From Streptomyces sp. NBC_01591 (GTDB taxonomy: Bacteria > Actinomycetota > Actinomycetes > Streptomycetales > Streptomycetaceae): a stretch of DNA of 64,000 bases. The stretch lies in the NCBI RefSeq assembly GCF_035918155.1, contig NZ_CP109327.1, positions 5,146,001-5,210,000 of the forward strand. The letters run 5' to 3'. Position numbers and translations under genes: made by a program. The notes below the pieces were generated by a model. It was given only the letters and a program-made list of their open reading frames with translations. It did not search any database and was not told the DNA's origin. Positions 33,033 to 42,188 of the stretch are shown piece by piece (position 1 is the stretch's first letter; each line of letters opens with the position of its first letter).

Positions 33033-33068
33033 TTCATGTCCGGGCGCAATGCCTGGGCAGGTTCTCGT

Positions 33069-35177
33069 TCAGGGGCGCCAGAGCCAGGGCAGGGCGTCCG
33101 GCCCCAGGGCCACCACCGTCGGCCGTCCGTCCTTCCCGACGTGCAGGGCCGGCCCGTCCAGCGCCACCGGTCCGTGCCGCCGTACGAAGAGCCCGCCGGG
33201 CGTACGGAGCTGGACGAGGCCCTCGGCGGTGCGGCCGAGCAGCACCGGGGCGCCCGGCGGCCCGGCGGCGGCCACCGGCCCGTACCCGTCGAAGCCCGTC
33301 CGGTCGCGGACCGGGCGCCCGTATCCGTCGATCCCGGTCTCGTCCGCCGTCTCCCCGGTCCGTACGGTCGTCAGGGCGGCCTTCGCCGCCGCGCGGTAGA
33401 ACAGCCCGATGCTCCCGTCCGCCCCCGGCAGCGCGGCCGGCCCGTCACCGGGCACCGGCACCCCGGTGATCTGGGTGCGCGCGGTCAGCGCGTCGCCGGG
33501 CGCGTCCTGCGTCCAGTGGTGCACCGCGAAACGGCCCGCCGCGAAGACATGGACCCGGCCCTCGGCGTCCACCACGGCACTCAGCCCGTCCTGGATCTCG
33601 CCGCCGCCCATGTCCAGCCACCCGCTCCACCGGCCGGCCGTGTCCCGTACCCGGGTACTGACACCCTTCTCCGCGTTCCGTACGAAGAGATGCACCCGCC
33701 CGTCGGGCGCGGCGACCGCGACCGGGACACCGATCCGGCGCCCGCCGTCGTGCCCGCGCACCGGGTTCCCCAGCCCCTGCCAGGCTCGGAAGGCACCGCC
33801 GGGGGAGCGCTGCTCCAGCGCGACGATCTCGCGCTCGTTGTCCGCACCGTGCCCGCCGATCGCCGAGAACCGCAGCCCGAAGAGCAGATGGCGCCCGTCC
33901 GGCAGCGTCGCGCTGCCCAGGACCGGTGCGAGCGGGCCGCCGCCGAGGTCGTCCGGCGCGTCCCACACCCCGCTGCCCGGTGCGCTCTCGCGCCGGCGCA
34001 CCGCCCGCAGGCCCAGCACCCCGTACGTGACGAGCCGGCCGTCCGGTTCGGTGGCGAGGGCGGGCCGGGGGCCCGGGTAGCGGTAGTGGGTGGACCGTAC
34101 CCAGCCCTTCCGGTTGGTCAGCGGCCGGTCGCCGCCCACGTTGTAGTCCCCGCAGCCCGCCGGGTTGCCGCACTGCCAGTCGGCCGAGCCGCCGTACGGC
34201 ACCAGGTGCGAGGCCTTCTCGGCGAGCACGGCGGGCGGCAGGTTCTTCGGCCAGTGCCGGTTGTAGTAGGCCCGGAACGCCGTGGTGGCGAAGCTCGGCA
34301 CCTCACCGCCGCCCCGGGTGGCCCCTGCCACCCACCGGATCAGCGACGCCCAGGTGAACAGCGCGGCGGCGGTGTGGTCGGGGTGGTCGGAGTAGCCGTG
34401 CTGCTCGCTGTCCCGGCGCCGGACGGCCTCGCTGCTGTGCTGGATGTCGGGGTCCGGGTCCAGGGTGTGCAGGATGCTCGGCCGGTACCGGTCGAAGAGC
34501 CCGACCAGGACATCGATCAGCCCGTCGTAGGTGTACGAACCCGCCTTCTCCAGCGGGGAGCCGTCGGCGACGACGGTCGGCAGGACCAGGCGCCGGTCCT
34601 GCCAGAGGCTGGGCAGTCCGAGACGCCCGTACGAGGTGTGCATGGCGGTGTTGATGAAGATCAGCTCGACCCTGCGGCCGCGGTTGCCGAGGGTGTTGAG
34701 CTCGGCGCGGTGGCCGCCGTGCAGCTCGATGACGGACTTCTGCCACGGGGTGAACCTGCCGAGGCCGAGCAGTGTCGCGTACGCCTGGCGGAGCCCCTGG
34801 TGACGCGAGGAGGAGTACGCGGCCTTGTCGGGTGCGGGCAGCGGTCGGCCGGGTATTCGATTTATGCCGGTGGCCTCACCGCCGGTCAGATAGACGCAGA
34901 CCAGCGGGGTCCCGGAGTCGAGGGCCTGCTGGGTGTCCGGGTTCATGAAGTACAGGTCGTCGTCCGGGTGGGCGAGGATCTGCATCATCAGGGCCGGGTG
35001 CGAGGTACTGATCGGCATTCCGGGCATCGGGTCCGCGGCGGGATCGCGGCGGCGGGGCGGTGAGGGCGCCGTGCAGGCGGTGAGGGCCGCCAAGCCGGTC
35101 GCGCCGGCCGCCGCCGTCATCAGAGTGCGCCGCGGCAATCCCGTGCGGGATGCGCGCGGCGCGGGTCGATCCGTCAC
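33069..35177 (-). CDS. Tat-exported PIG-L family deacetylase lipoprotein with C-terminal beta-propeller-like domain
   Basis: 702 residues. The N-terminus has a twin-arginine signal (R16-R17, PRRTLMTAAAG) and a lipobox LTAC with Cys at 35. The PIG-L/LmbE domain follows, with the zinc motif AHPDDD (H70, D72, D73) and a later HSDHPDHTAAAL-like segment. This superfamily removes acetyl groups from GlcNAc-type sugars. The C-terminal 370 residues are repeated short Asp/Gly blades (e.g. PDGRVHLFVRNAEKG), like PLL/lectin beta-propellers, perhaps for binding cell-wall glycans. GTG 35177 has GGAG upstream and gives a correct signal peptide. Substrate unknown. Confidence 0.85.
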   Translation of the reverse strand: MTDRPAPRASRTGLPRRTLMTAAAGATGLAALTACTAPSPPRRRDPAADPMPGMPISTSHPALMMQILAHPDDDLYFMNPDTQQALDSGTPLVCVYLTGGEATGINRIPGRPLPAPDKAAYSSSRHQGLRQAYATLLGLGRFTPWQKSVIELHGGHRAELNTLGNRGRRVELIFINTAMHTSYGRLGLPSLWQDRRLVLPTVVADGSPLEKAGSYTYDGLIDVLVGLFDRYRPSILHTLDPDPDIQHSSEAVRRRDSEQHGYSDHPDHTAAALFTWASLIRWVAGATRGGGEVPSFATTAFRAYYNRHWPKNLPPAVLAEKASHLVPYGGSADWQCGNPAGCGDYNVGGDRPLTNRKGWVRSTHYRYPGPRPALATEPDGRLVTYGVLGLRAVRRRESAPGSGVWDAPDDLGGGPLAPVLGSATLPDGRHLLFGLRFSAIGGHGADNEREIVALEQRSPGGAFRAWQGLGNPVRGHDGGRRIGVPVAVAAPDGRVHLFVRNAEKGVSTRVRDTAGRWSGWLDMGGGEIQDGLSAVVDAEGRVHVFAAGRFAVHHWTQDAPGDALTARTQITGVPVPGDGPAALPGADGSIGLFYRAAAKAALTTVRTGETADETGIDGYGRPVRDRTGFDGYGPVAAAGPPGAPVLLGRTAEGLVQLRTPGGLFVRRHGPVALDGPALHVGKDGRPTVVALGPDALPWLWRP

Positions 35178-35369
35178 ACCGTGCTCCGTCCGTTCCCCCG
35201 CAGCGGGCGGCTGGGCGGCCCTGTGCTGCGTGCTGATCGCGTGCAGGCCGCGGCGGAAGGGGCGCGAGCCGCTGCTGCGGGGGGATAGACGGGGATTCCC
35301 GGGGGCGGGTTGCCTGGGTGTGCCCGGGTGTGACCAGGGACGGTTCAACGCGAGGGTGCCCGGGACGGT

Positions 35370-35828
35370 TCAACTCGCCGGTGTACGCACCATGAACACA
35401 TCGATCGGGTCCTGCCGCTCCTCGGTGAACCCGTGCCGTTCGTAGAGCGCGCGGGCGGCGCTGCCCTGCAGCACGTCCAGCCGCACGGTCACGCCTTCCT
35501 TGTCGGCCCGCGCGAGCAGCGTACGGAGCACCGCGGTGCCGATCCCGCGCCCCTGGAGGGCGGGGGAGAGGTAGAAGTTCTCCAGCCACAACCCGTCCTC
35601 GACCGGGCGCAGCGTGACGCAGCCCGCGAACTCCCCGTCCACGACCACGAGCGAGGAGTGCTCCGGCGCGTAGACGTCGCGCAGCCTCTGGCGTACGCGG
35701 TGCTCGTCGTAACGCCCGAGCCGCTCCAGGTCGGGACGCATCACGGTGGCCCTGAGCTCGGCTATGGCCTCGACGTCCTCGGGGCGGGCCGGGCGCAGGG
35801 CCCAGGTCGTGGTGGTGTTCGTTGTCAT
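35370..35828 (-). CDS. GNAT-family N-acetyltransferase
   Basis: 152 residues with the acetyl-CoA-binding motif A in YLSPALQGRGIGTAVLRTLLARA (Q/R-x-x-G-x-G/A). The strand-helix end ARALYERHGFTEERQDPIDVFM is typical of GNAT enzymes. ATG 35828 gives MTTNTTTTWALRPARPEDV, a natural GNAT N-terminus; the upstream ATG at 35873 adds a non-conserved extension. Acceptor unknown. Transcribed alone, leftward. Confidence 0.88.
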   Translation of the reverse strand: MTTNTTTTWALRPARPEDVEAIAELRATVMRPDLERLGRYDEHRVRQRLRDVYAPEHSSLVVVDGEFAGCVTLRPVEDGLWLENFYLSPALQGRGIGTAVLRTLLARADKEGVTVRLDVLQGSAARALYERHGFTEERQDPIDVFMVRTPAS

Positions 35829-35972
35829 GGTCGGATTCTCGCAGGGCCGGTGGCGCGGGTTCTCGGCGGTCACCGCAGCTCAGGCGCCCACGAAGGTGGG
35901 CTTGTACCTGTGGGGGAGCCGGTGAACGGGTTGCGGGCCTGTGGGTAGGCGGGGCGCAGCCACCGGGATGAG

Positions 35973-36857
35973 CTACTCCTCGGTGAAGATCTCCTCGGCA
36001 GAGGTGGCGGTGACGGCTCGCATGAGCCACCGGCGCAGAGTCTCGGGGTCGCCGCAATCGGTGATCCGCTCGCGAACCTTGTCGGGAACGGCGATGCGGC
36101 GCTGTTCCAGTACGAGCAGGATGTCCTCGGCGCGGCCTTGCGCCCGGCCTTGCGCGCGGCCTTCGTCCCGGATTTCTTCCGACATGAAGGACTTGTAGAA
36201 GGAGAGGTCCACGGCCACCAGGTTCCTCCAGTGCTGTGCGGCCGGGCGGTTGCCCAGGCCCTGTGCGGTGAGTTCGACGATGGGGTCGGCGATTGCTTCC
36301 GGTGTGTCCCGCAGTGCGGCGGACAGGGTTTTCAGTATGGCACCGACGTCCGGATTGTCGGCGTGTGTGATGGCGGCCAGGGTGGCGAGCGCGAGGTCCT
36401 TGCGAGCCTCGGCCACATCGGTGATGACCGGCATGTTGTGCGGTCCCGCGACGAGGGGGTGCAGGGTGAGTGTCTGCCATTGCCGGACGCCGATGGAGAT
36501 GGGGCGTGCGGCCCAATCGGCGGTGGCGCGGTCCTGGCAGACGACCAGTAACAGGACGGGCAGCCCGTATCTGTTGTGGAGATAGCTGACGTAGTACGGC
36601 CAGCTGGCGGTCTTGCGCGGGTCCTTCTTGCCCTGGGCCTCGATGGCGAGGACGAAGGGCCCGTCGTGCTCTGTTTCGATGCGCAGGAGGGTGTCCACCC
36701 GGCGTTCGACGGGACGGGCTTCGGTGAGGTCGGTGGGCAGCGCGGTGGCCGAGGTGGGTGGCGGGATGTCGACTCCGAGCACTTCGGAGACGCGGGAGAA
36801 GAGGCCGGGGTACTCCTGGAAGATGCGGTGCATTGCCTCGTGGGGCGAGCTGACCAT
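35973..36857 (-). CDS. Rpn-type PD-(D/E)xK nuclease / transposase-like protein
   Basis: 294 residues. The N-terminal region contains the PD-(D/E)xK elements of the Rpn (PDDEXK_2 transposase-like) family: D55 in RRVDTLLRIE and E73-x-Q75 in LAIEAQGKKD. The tail includes tandem RAQGRAQGRAE, the Gly/Arg-Ala repeat seen in this family. Rpn proteins promote RecA-independent recombination through endonuclease activity, and many copies occur in Streptomyces. There are no terminal inverted repeats around it, so it is not an obvious insertion sequence. Confidence 0.75.
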   Translation of the reverse strand: MVSSPHEAMHRIFQEYPGLFSRVSEVLGVDIPPPTSATALPTDLTEARPVERRVDTLLRIETEHDGPFVLAIEAQGKKDPRKTASWPYYVSYLHNRYGLPVLLLVVCQDRATADWAARPISIGVRQWQTLTLHPLVAGPHNMPVITDVAEARKDLALATLAAITHADNPDVGAILKTLSAALRDTPEAIADPIVELTAQGLGNRPAAQHWRNLVAVDLSFYKSFMSEEIRDEGRAQGRAQGRAEDILLVLEQRRIAVPDKVRERITDCGDPETLRRWLMRAVTATSAEEIFTEE

Positions 36858-36890
36858 TCAGATCCGTTCGGGTTGTGGGTGATGTTCCAG

Positions 36891-37859
36891 TCAGGCGGCT
36901 GTGTGGAGGTCTGACCGGCAGTCGCGGCAGTGGCCTGGGTGGCGGGAGCGGAAGGCGCGGTCGCAGCGGTCGCAGTTCTGGAGCGGGATGACGATGACGC
37001 CGGGGCGTGTGAGTGCGATGTCCTGGGCTCCCGGTAGCGGTGGTGGCAGGAGTGCCGTGATCCGGTGGCGCAGGAGCTTGGCCGGGTGTTTCAGGGGGTT
37101 CGGGAGGTCGGTGGTGAGGGCGTGGCGGATGGTGTCGGGGTGGGCGTCGTGTTCGAGCCAGGTGGCGACGCCGGGGGCGAGGGCGTGGATGTCGCTCTCG
37201 GAGAGGACGAGTTGAGGTGCGTGGCGGCGCAGGTCGGCGAGGAGTGCGGTGGCCGCGCGCTGGAGCCCCGGTGTGAGCTCCTGTGGCTGGGGGAGCGGCG
37301 GAGGCGGCGTCGTGCGCGCGGTGGGGGCCGGTACCAGGACGGGGGCGGGCTGTGGCAGCGGCTGCGGTTGCGGTTGCGGTGTGAGCGCCGGGGCGGGGCG
37401 CGGTTCGGGGGCGGCCTCGCGTGGTGGCTGTGGGGCTGCCGGTTTGCTGCGCCTGGTCCGGGGCTGAGGGGCTGCGACGGCGGACGCGTCGGTGCTCGGC
37501 TGGTTGTACGAGACGGTGCGGGTGATGATGCGGCCGTCGGGGAGGCGTACGCGGCTGCGGTGGAGGTAGCCGTGGGCTTCGAGTTCGCGCAGGGCGGCGG
37601 CGATGCGGGTTTCGCTCTCGGGGAAGCGTTCGGCGAGGTGTTTGATGCTGATCCTGGCTCCGGCGGGGAGCGACTGGATGTGGGCGGCCAGTCCGATCGC
37701 GGCGAGGGAGAGTCCGCGGTGCTGGGCGAGGTGGTTGCCGATGACGGTGAAGCCAGCGGCATGCCGGAAGTTGATGTGGATGACACCGGATGACGGTGTG
37801 GCGTCTCCGGGTACGGGGGATGGACCGCGCGAGGGCGCGGTAATCTGCGAGGTACCCAT
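36891..37859 (-). CDS. Helix-turn-helix protein with Pro/Gln-rich linker and C-terminal zinc ribbon
   Basis: 322 residues. The N-terminal winged HTH (about 25-105) has IHINFRHAAGFTVIGNHLAQ, then HLAERFPESETRIAAALRELEAHGYL. A long Pro/Gln/Ala linker (about 130-200) follows, then a helical domain. The end CDRCDRAFRSRHPGHCRDC has two CxxC pairs for zinc. Streptomyces carry many such HTH proteins, often beside Rpn-type or plasmid-derived genes. The start ATG 37859 has TAGGAG upstream. It ends 33 bases before the Rpn-like gene, so they are probably co-transcribed. Target unknown. Confidence 0.75.
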   Translation of the reverse strand: MGTSQITAPSRGPSPVPGDATPSSGVIHINFRHAAGFTVIGNHLAQHRGLSLAAIGLAAHIQSLPAGARISIKHLAERFPESETRIAAALRELEAHGYLHRSRVRLPDGRIITRTVSYNQPSTDASAVAAPQPRTRRSKPAAPQPPREAAPEPRPAPALTPQPQPQPLPQPAPVLVPAPTARTTPPPPLPQPQELTPGLQRAATALLADLRRHAPQLVLSESDIHALAPGVATWLEHDAHPDTIRHALTTDLPNPLKHPAKLLRHRITALLPPPLPGAQDIALTRPGVIVIPLQNCDRCDRAFRSRHPGHCRDCRSDLHTAA

Positions 37860-38063
37860 CGGGAAGCTCCTACTTCCTCGGTGGTCAGGCCCCCGGTTGA
37901 GAGTGCGAATCTCGGTCGGGGGCCGTCGCATGTCTGGAGTTGTCGCGGCGAGCATATGCCAGCCAACCCGTATGAAATCCAGCTCAGTTGCCCCATGTCA
38001 CCCGCGTGAGTGACGGGGTCGGGTTTGGGTGGGGAGGGTAATTTCCCCAGGTTCTTTAAGGCT

Positions 38064-38555
38064 TTATGCGTCGTGGAACGCGGGGACGTGGTGCACCGGG
38101 TCGTGGGTTTCCGCGACCCGGTGGAGCGGTCGCGGTACGAGGTCGAGTTCGGCCCAGACGGTCATGTGCGGGACGGGTCCCACGTCGATGCCCCAGCGGT
38201 CGGCGAGTGCCTCGACGATCAGCAGGCCGCGCCCGCTCTCCGCGTGCTGGTCGGGGGTGGATGCGACGGGTAGTTGCTCGCCCCGGGTGTCGGTCACCTT
38301 GATCCGCAGGAGCCCGTCGCGGTGGGCGGTGAGGCTGAGTTGGAAGTCCCGTCCGGATGCGCGGCCGTGGACGGCGGCGTTGGCGGCCAGCTCGGCGACG
38401 ATGTGCGCAGCGGACTCAGGAGGAAGCCCCCAGTCGCCCAGATGCGCCATGGTGAGCAGACGGGCGAGCCGCGCGCCCCGGCGGGTGGGGGAGAGCAGCA
38501 CGGTGAACTGCCGGGTGGGAGCGGAATGTTCGGTTCGGGTGATGTGTTGGTTCAC
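38064..38555 (-). CDS. ATP-binding protein, RsbW/SpoIIAB-type histidine kinase-like ATPase (anti-sigma-factor family)
   Basis: 163 residues with GHKL ATPase motifs: N-box ELAANAAVHG, then KVTDTRGE and the G-box SGRGLLIVEALAD. This small HATPase_c_2 form acts as a serine kinase/anti-sigma or anti-anti-sigma partner in Streptomyces. It is divergent from an XRE/DUF5753 gene followed by a DUF397 gene, the three-part arrangement of whiJ-like loci that influence development. The GTG start at 38555 is inferred; no good ribosome binding site is seen. Confidence 0.8.
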   Translation of the reverse strand: MNQHITRTEHSAPTRQFTVLLSPTRRGARLARLLTMAHLGDWGLPPESAAHIVAELAANAAVHGRASGRDFQLSLTAHRDGLLRIKVTDTRGEQLPVASTPDQHAESGRGLLIVEALADRWGIDVGPVPHMTVWAELDLVPRPLHRVAETHDPVHHVPAFHDA

Positions 38556-38696
38556 GTCGCTCAGCGTGGCCGTGGCGTGCGTACCGTGAACAGCGGCGAG
38601 CCGCTTGCGTACGGCGATTGTCCAGGGCTTGTCCAGTGCTGTCCCGGCTGTCCGGGGTGACGTGCTGGGGACGACCAGGGTTGGGCCAGGAACGGC

Positions 38697-39599
38697 ATGC
38701 ACATCGGAAGTGGGGCACGGAAGAGCGTGGATGAGACCGGTACGGAACGTGGCGACGCCGGGGCGGACGAGCCGGGCTGGGACGTCGACCCGGACGACGA
38801 GTCGGGCGTGGCAGTGCTCGCCGCGGTGGGCCGCCAGATCAAGGCATGGCGGGAGGCGGCCGGGCTGCGGGCCGGCGAGTTCGGGGCCGCGATCGGGTAC
38901 GGGGAAGACCTGGTCTACAAGGTGGAGGGCGGGCGGCGCATCCCCCGGCCGGAGCTTCTGGACAGGGCGGACGAGGTGCTCGGGGCGGGCGGGAAGCTCG
39001 CGGCGATGAAGCAGGACGTGGCGGAGGTCCGGTACCCGAAGAAGATCCGGGATCTGGCGAAGCTGGAGGCCAAGGTCGTCGAGCTGGAGGCGTATCACCA
39101 CCACAACATCAACGGCCTGTTGCAGACCGAGGAGCATATGCGGGCCCTGTTCGCGTCGTGGTTGCCCGCCTACACGCTGGATGAGATGGACCGCGTGGTG
39201 GCCGCTCGCATGGCTCGACGATCCATCTTCGATCGAGATCCCCTTCCGTCGCTGAGTTTTGTCCAGGAGGAGGTGACGCTTCGCCGTCCGGTCGGAGGCA
39301 CAATGGTGTTGCGCCGACAACTCGAACACCTCTTGGAAGTAGGGCGGTTGCGGAATGTGGCGATCCAGGTGATGCCGACCAACCGCGAGGAACATCCTGG
39401 GACGGGTGGACTGATCGAGGTGCTGAAGTTCCCCGACGGCAGTGCGGTGGGGCGTTCCGAGGGCGCGTTCGGTGGCCGTCCGGTCTCCGACCCGAAGCAG
39501 CTCAGGATCCTTGGGTTGCGCTATGGGATGATCCGGGCCCAGGCTCTTACGCCACGGGAGTCGCTGGCCTTCATCGAGCAAGTGCTGGGAGAGACATGA
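38697..39599 (+). CDS. XRE-family HTH regulator with DUF5753 domain (WhiJ/AbaA-like)
   Basis: 300 residues. The HTH of the XRE family lies near residues 45-95 (VGRQIKAWREAAGLRAGEFG and GEDLVYKVEGGRRIPRPELL), followed by a DUF5753 domain (YHHHNINGLLQTEEHMRALF and the MVLRRQLEHLLEV segment). Members such as WhiJ control differentiation together with small DUF397 proteins; in WhiJ the DUF397 partner is thought to relieve repression. The ATG has AGGA 6 bases upstream. The stop overlaps the next start (ATGA), coupling it to the DUF397 gene. Confidence 0.88.
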   Translation: MHIGSGARKSVDETGTERGDAGADEPGWDVDPDDESGVAVLAAVGRQIKAWREAAGLRAGEFGAAIGYGEDLVYKVEGGRRIPRPELLDRADEVLGAGGKLAAMKQDVAEVRYPKKIRDLAKLEAKVVELEAYHHHNINGLLQTEEHMRALFASWLPAYTLDEMDRVVAARMARRSIFDRDPLPSLSFVQEEVTLRRPVGGTMVLRRQLEHLLEVGRLRNVAIQVMPTNREEHPGTGGLIEVLKFPDGSAVGRSEGAFGGRPVSDPKQLRILGLRYGMIRAQALTPRESLAFIEQVLGET

Positions 39600-39805
39600 T
39601 CGACAAGCCCTCTGCCGGGGACGCTTCCGAGCTGGAGTGGTTCAAGAGCAGTTACAGCAGCAGTGGCGACGGCAACGACTGCGTCGAGGTCGCGTCCACC
39701 CCGGGCGCGGTGCTCGTGCGCGACTCCAAGAACGTGCAGGGGGCCCGGCTCGCTTTCGCCTCAGGCGCTTGGGCGGGCTTTGTCTCGTACGCCGCCGGGC
39801 ACTGA
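39596..39805 (+). CDS. DUF397 small protein
   Basis: 69 residues with the DUF397 core: WFKSSYSSSGDGNDCVEVA, then VRDSK and the terminal FVSYAAG-type strand. DUF397 proteins (BldB-related neighbourhood partners) work with the adjacent XRE/DUF5753 regulator, with which this gene overlaps by 4 bases. They are thought to bind that regulator. They occur in many copies in Streptomyces. Confidence 0.9.
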   Translation: MIDKPSAGDASELEWFKSSYSSSGDGNDCVEVASTPGAVLVRDSKNVQGARLAFASGAWAGFVSYAAGH

Positions 39806-39818
39806 ACCCACACGCACT

Positions 39819-39857
39819 CGCGCCCCCGAGCCCGGTTGATGCCGGACCGGGGGCGCG
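39819..39857. terminator. Bidirectional terminator between DUF397 and RNA-repair genes
   Basis: A 10-bp outer stem (39819-39828 with 39848-39857) with an inner CCGG/CCGG stem lies between two convergent stop codons. Confidence 0.8.
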
Positions 39858-39899
39858 CTGCTGTCGGGAGATCCCGTCCTGGGGGCGTCGTCCAGTCCG

Positions 39900-42188
39900 T
39901 CAGAGGGCGAAAGCCGGGTCTCCGGTCGGCCGGAGATCGGACAGTTCCACCCGGGCCAGCGAGGCGTCCGGGATGCCGCGCAGGAGCTCCGCCCCGATCT
40001 TCGCCAGCCGGTGCCCGTCGGGCGGCGTAGCGCCCAGGCCGATCGCGTATCCCGCCAGACCGTCGGCGGTGAGCGGGCGCGGCCAGATACGGGAGTCCGG
40101 GGCGCCCGCCCCGGCGAGGGCGGCGGCTGTGGCGAGGAGACGGCCGCGCAGCCGCCCCTCGTCGGGGCCGGGCCGCACGGAGGCGAGGGCCCAGGCGGTG
40201 TGCTGCGCGTGCAGCGGCGGTGGGGCGCAGAGCAGGGCGTGCGGTACGGGGTCGGAGTCGTCGGCGGACTCCAGGATCTCCCAGGCGCGGAAGAGTTCCT
40301 CGGCGACGAGGTCGCGGCCGGCGGGGGAGACCTGCGGGGTGCAGGAGCGGACGGGGGCGGTCGGGGTCAGCACGGTGAGGGGGAGTCCGCCGGTCCCGGC
40401 GGTCGCGCCTGAGCCGCCGGTGCCGCCCGTCCCGCCGGAGCCGACCGCGCGGTCCCAGTCCCAGGTGGCCCAGGCCGCGAAGAAGTGCCTGAGCAGGGGG
40501 AGCGGCGGCAGGTCGCCAGACTCGTGGGCGGTACGGGCCGCCAGCACGGACCAGGCGAGGCCCGGCAGTCCACCGCACGGGGCGGAGTCCAGCCCGCGCG
40601 CCCGCGCCCAGGCCTTCACCGCGCGGGCGAGCCGGGTGAACGCCGCCCGGTGCGGGTCCGCCGCCGCGAGCACGGCCTCCGCGTCGCTCACCGCGCTGAG
40701 CGCCGTGGCCGCCGCCTCGCCCAGCTCGGCGCGCCGGGCCACCGCCTCGGCCGGGGGCAGGCCGCCCGTCGCCACGGTCACCAGGTCCACCCGCAGGCCG
40801 CCGAGGGCGAAGCGCAGGCCCGGTACGCGGGCACCGGTCACCTCGCGCAGGCCGACCGCGTCCGGCAGGGCGGCGGCCAGTCGCTCCCGCACCCCCGGCA
40901 GATCCACGGCGCCGGGCAGCGCCGCGACCAGGTCCACATCCGCGCCGGGCAGCGCACAGCCCATCCGCCGGGAGCCGACCAGGTGGACGCACCCTTCGTG
41001 CAGGGCGGCGGCCACCCGGCGCACGGCATCGGCCGCGCACGCCTCCTCCGCCTCGTCTTCCGCGGCGAGCGCCGCCGACACCGCGTCGGCGGCCAGCTCC
41101 ACGCGTACCCCGAAGTGGTCCGAGACGTACAGCCCGTCCGGCGCCGGCACGTCGCCCAGCAGCACCGCCGAGGCGGGCCGCAGCCGCTCCGAGCGGACCA
41201 GCACCCGGTCCAGCCGGGACACCCGCCCGGTCAGCGAGGAGACGGCGGCCAGCGGGTTGACCGACGGGTCGAAGGTGGGCGTCCGGTCGTCCGCGCCGTG
41301 CACCTGGCTCCAGGCGTCCGCCATCCCCAGCCGGTCCTGCGGCGTGTCCCCGCCGTCGTTGAAGTCGCCGAGCAGCGTCACATCGCCCTCGACCGCCGCC
41401 AACCCCGGTGCCAGATCGGCCAGTTCGGCATCGCGCCGAAGGGCGCCGTCGGCCGAGTGGTCACTGCTGAGATGGGTCACCGCGACCGTGACCGGTCCCT
41501 CCGGGCCGTCCACGACGACCGCCGCGACCGCCTTGTGCGGGCCGAGGGCATGCAGGCCCGCCTCGCGCACGGGGACCCTGCTGAGCAGCAGCAGCCCGCA
41601 GTCGGTGACGTCCCGGCCCGCCGGGTCGGCCCAGAGCGTGTAGCCCTCGCGGACCCAGGGCGCCGCCAACAGCAGGGCGAGCAGGGCGGGTTCGGCCTCC
41701 TGGAGGGCGATGACGTCGGCGTCCGCGGCGCGCAGGGCGTCGAGCAGGAGCGGCCGGCGCCGGGCGGTGTCGATGCGGTCGCTGTCGTAGCGGTCCCAGA
41801 GGGTGTTCCAGGTCAGCAGCGTGAGCGAGGCGGGCGGCTCGGGCGTCGGCGCGTCCTCGGGCATGGGCGTCCAGGCCGCCTCCGGTGCGGAGTACGCGTG
41901 CGGCGTGCGGGAGATGAAGTACGGGGACGGCAGCCGGCGCGGGGCACGTACCCGCCCGGCGTCCGTCGCGTCGATCCGGTCCATGCCCGAGGACCGGTCC
42001 CAGACCAGCTCACCGTCCGCCTCGAAGAACAGCACCCGGTGCCAGGGGATGTCCCCGCCGGGCGTGAAGCGGGGCAGCGGCACCCGCTTGGGCACGGTCC
42101 CGCGCTGCGCCACGCCCATCACGAAGCGCGCCGGGTCGAACCGGGTGTCCCAGCGGACACGGTGGTAGATCTCCTCGCTGGTACGCAT
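39900..42188 (-). CDS. RNA-repair fusion: MJ1316/DUF504 domain, EEP phosphatase/nuclease, nucleotidyltransferase
   Basis: 762 residues in three parts. About 1-85 is an MJ1316 (DUF504) RNA-end recognition domain (EEIYHRVRWDTRFDPARFVMG, IPWHRVLFF, ELVWDR). About 118-375 is an endonuclease/exonuclease/phosphatase fold (LLTWNTLWDRYD, IALQEAEP, LLGDFND, SDHFGV). About 395-500 is a polymerase-beta-type nucleotidyltransferase (LVGSRRMGCALPGADVDLV with the DxD metal pair), then a helical poly(A)/CCA polymerase-like end. It begins directly at the stop of the ligase-kinase gene. Together they could heal and reseal cleaved RNA, e.g. toxin-cut tRNA (inference). Confidence 0.82.
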   Translation of the reverse strand: MRTSEEIYHRVRWDTRFDPARFVMGVAQRGTVPKRVPLPRFTPGGDIPWHRVLFFEADGELVWDRSSGMDRIDATDAGRVRAPRRLPSPYFISRTPHAYSAPEAAWTPMPEDAPTPEPPASLTLLTWNTLWDRYDSDRIDTARRRPLLLDALRAADADVIALQEAEPALLALLLAAPWVREGYTLWADPAGRDVTDCGLLLLSRVPVREAGLHALGPHKAVAAVVVDGPEGPVTVAVTHLSSDHSADGALRRDAELADLAPGLAAVEGDVTLLGDFNDGGDTPQDRLGMADAWSQVHGADDRTPTFDPSVNPLAAVSSLTGRVSRLDRVLVRSERLRPASAVLLGDVPAPDGLYVSDHFGVRVELAADAVSAALAAEDEAEEACAADAVRRVAAALHEGCVHLVGSRRMGCALPGADVDLVAALPGAVDLPGVRERLAAALPDAVGLREVTGARVPGLRFALGGLRVDLVTVATGGLPPAEAVARRAELGEAAATALSAVSDAEAVLAAADPHRAAFTRLARAVKAWARARGLDSAPCGGLPGLAWSVLAARTAHESGDLPPLPLLRHFFAAWATWDWDRAVGSGGTGGTGGSGATAGTGGLPLTVLTPTAPVRSCTPQVSPAGRDLVAEELFRAWEILESADDSDPVPHALLCAPPPLHAQHTAWALASVRPGPDEGRLRGRLLATAAALAGAGAPDSRIWPRPLTADGLAGYAIGLGATPPDGHRLAKIGAELLRGIPDASLARVELSDLRPTGDPAFAL

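Noticed and set aside
35973..36857. Insertion sequence encoding the Rpn-like protein
   Set aside because: No flanking inverted repeats or target duplications were seen.
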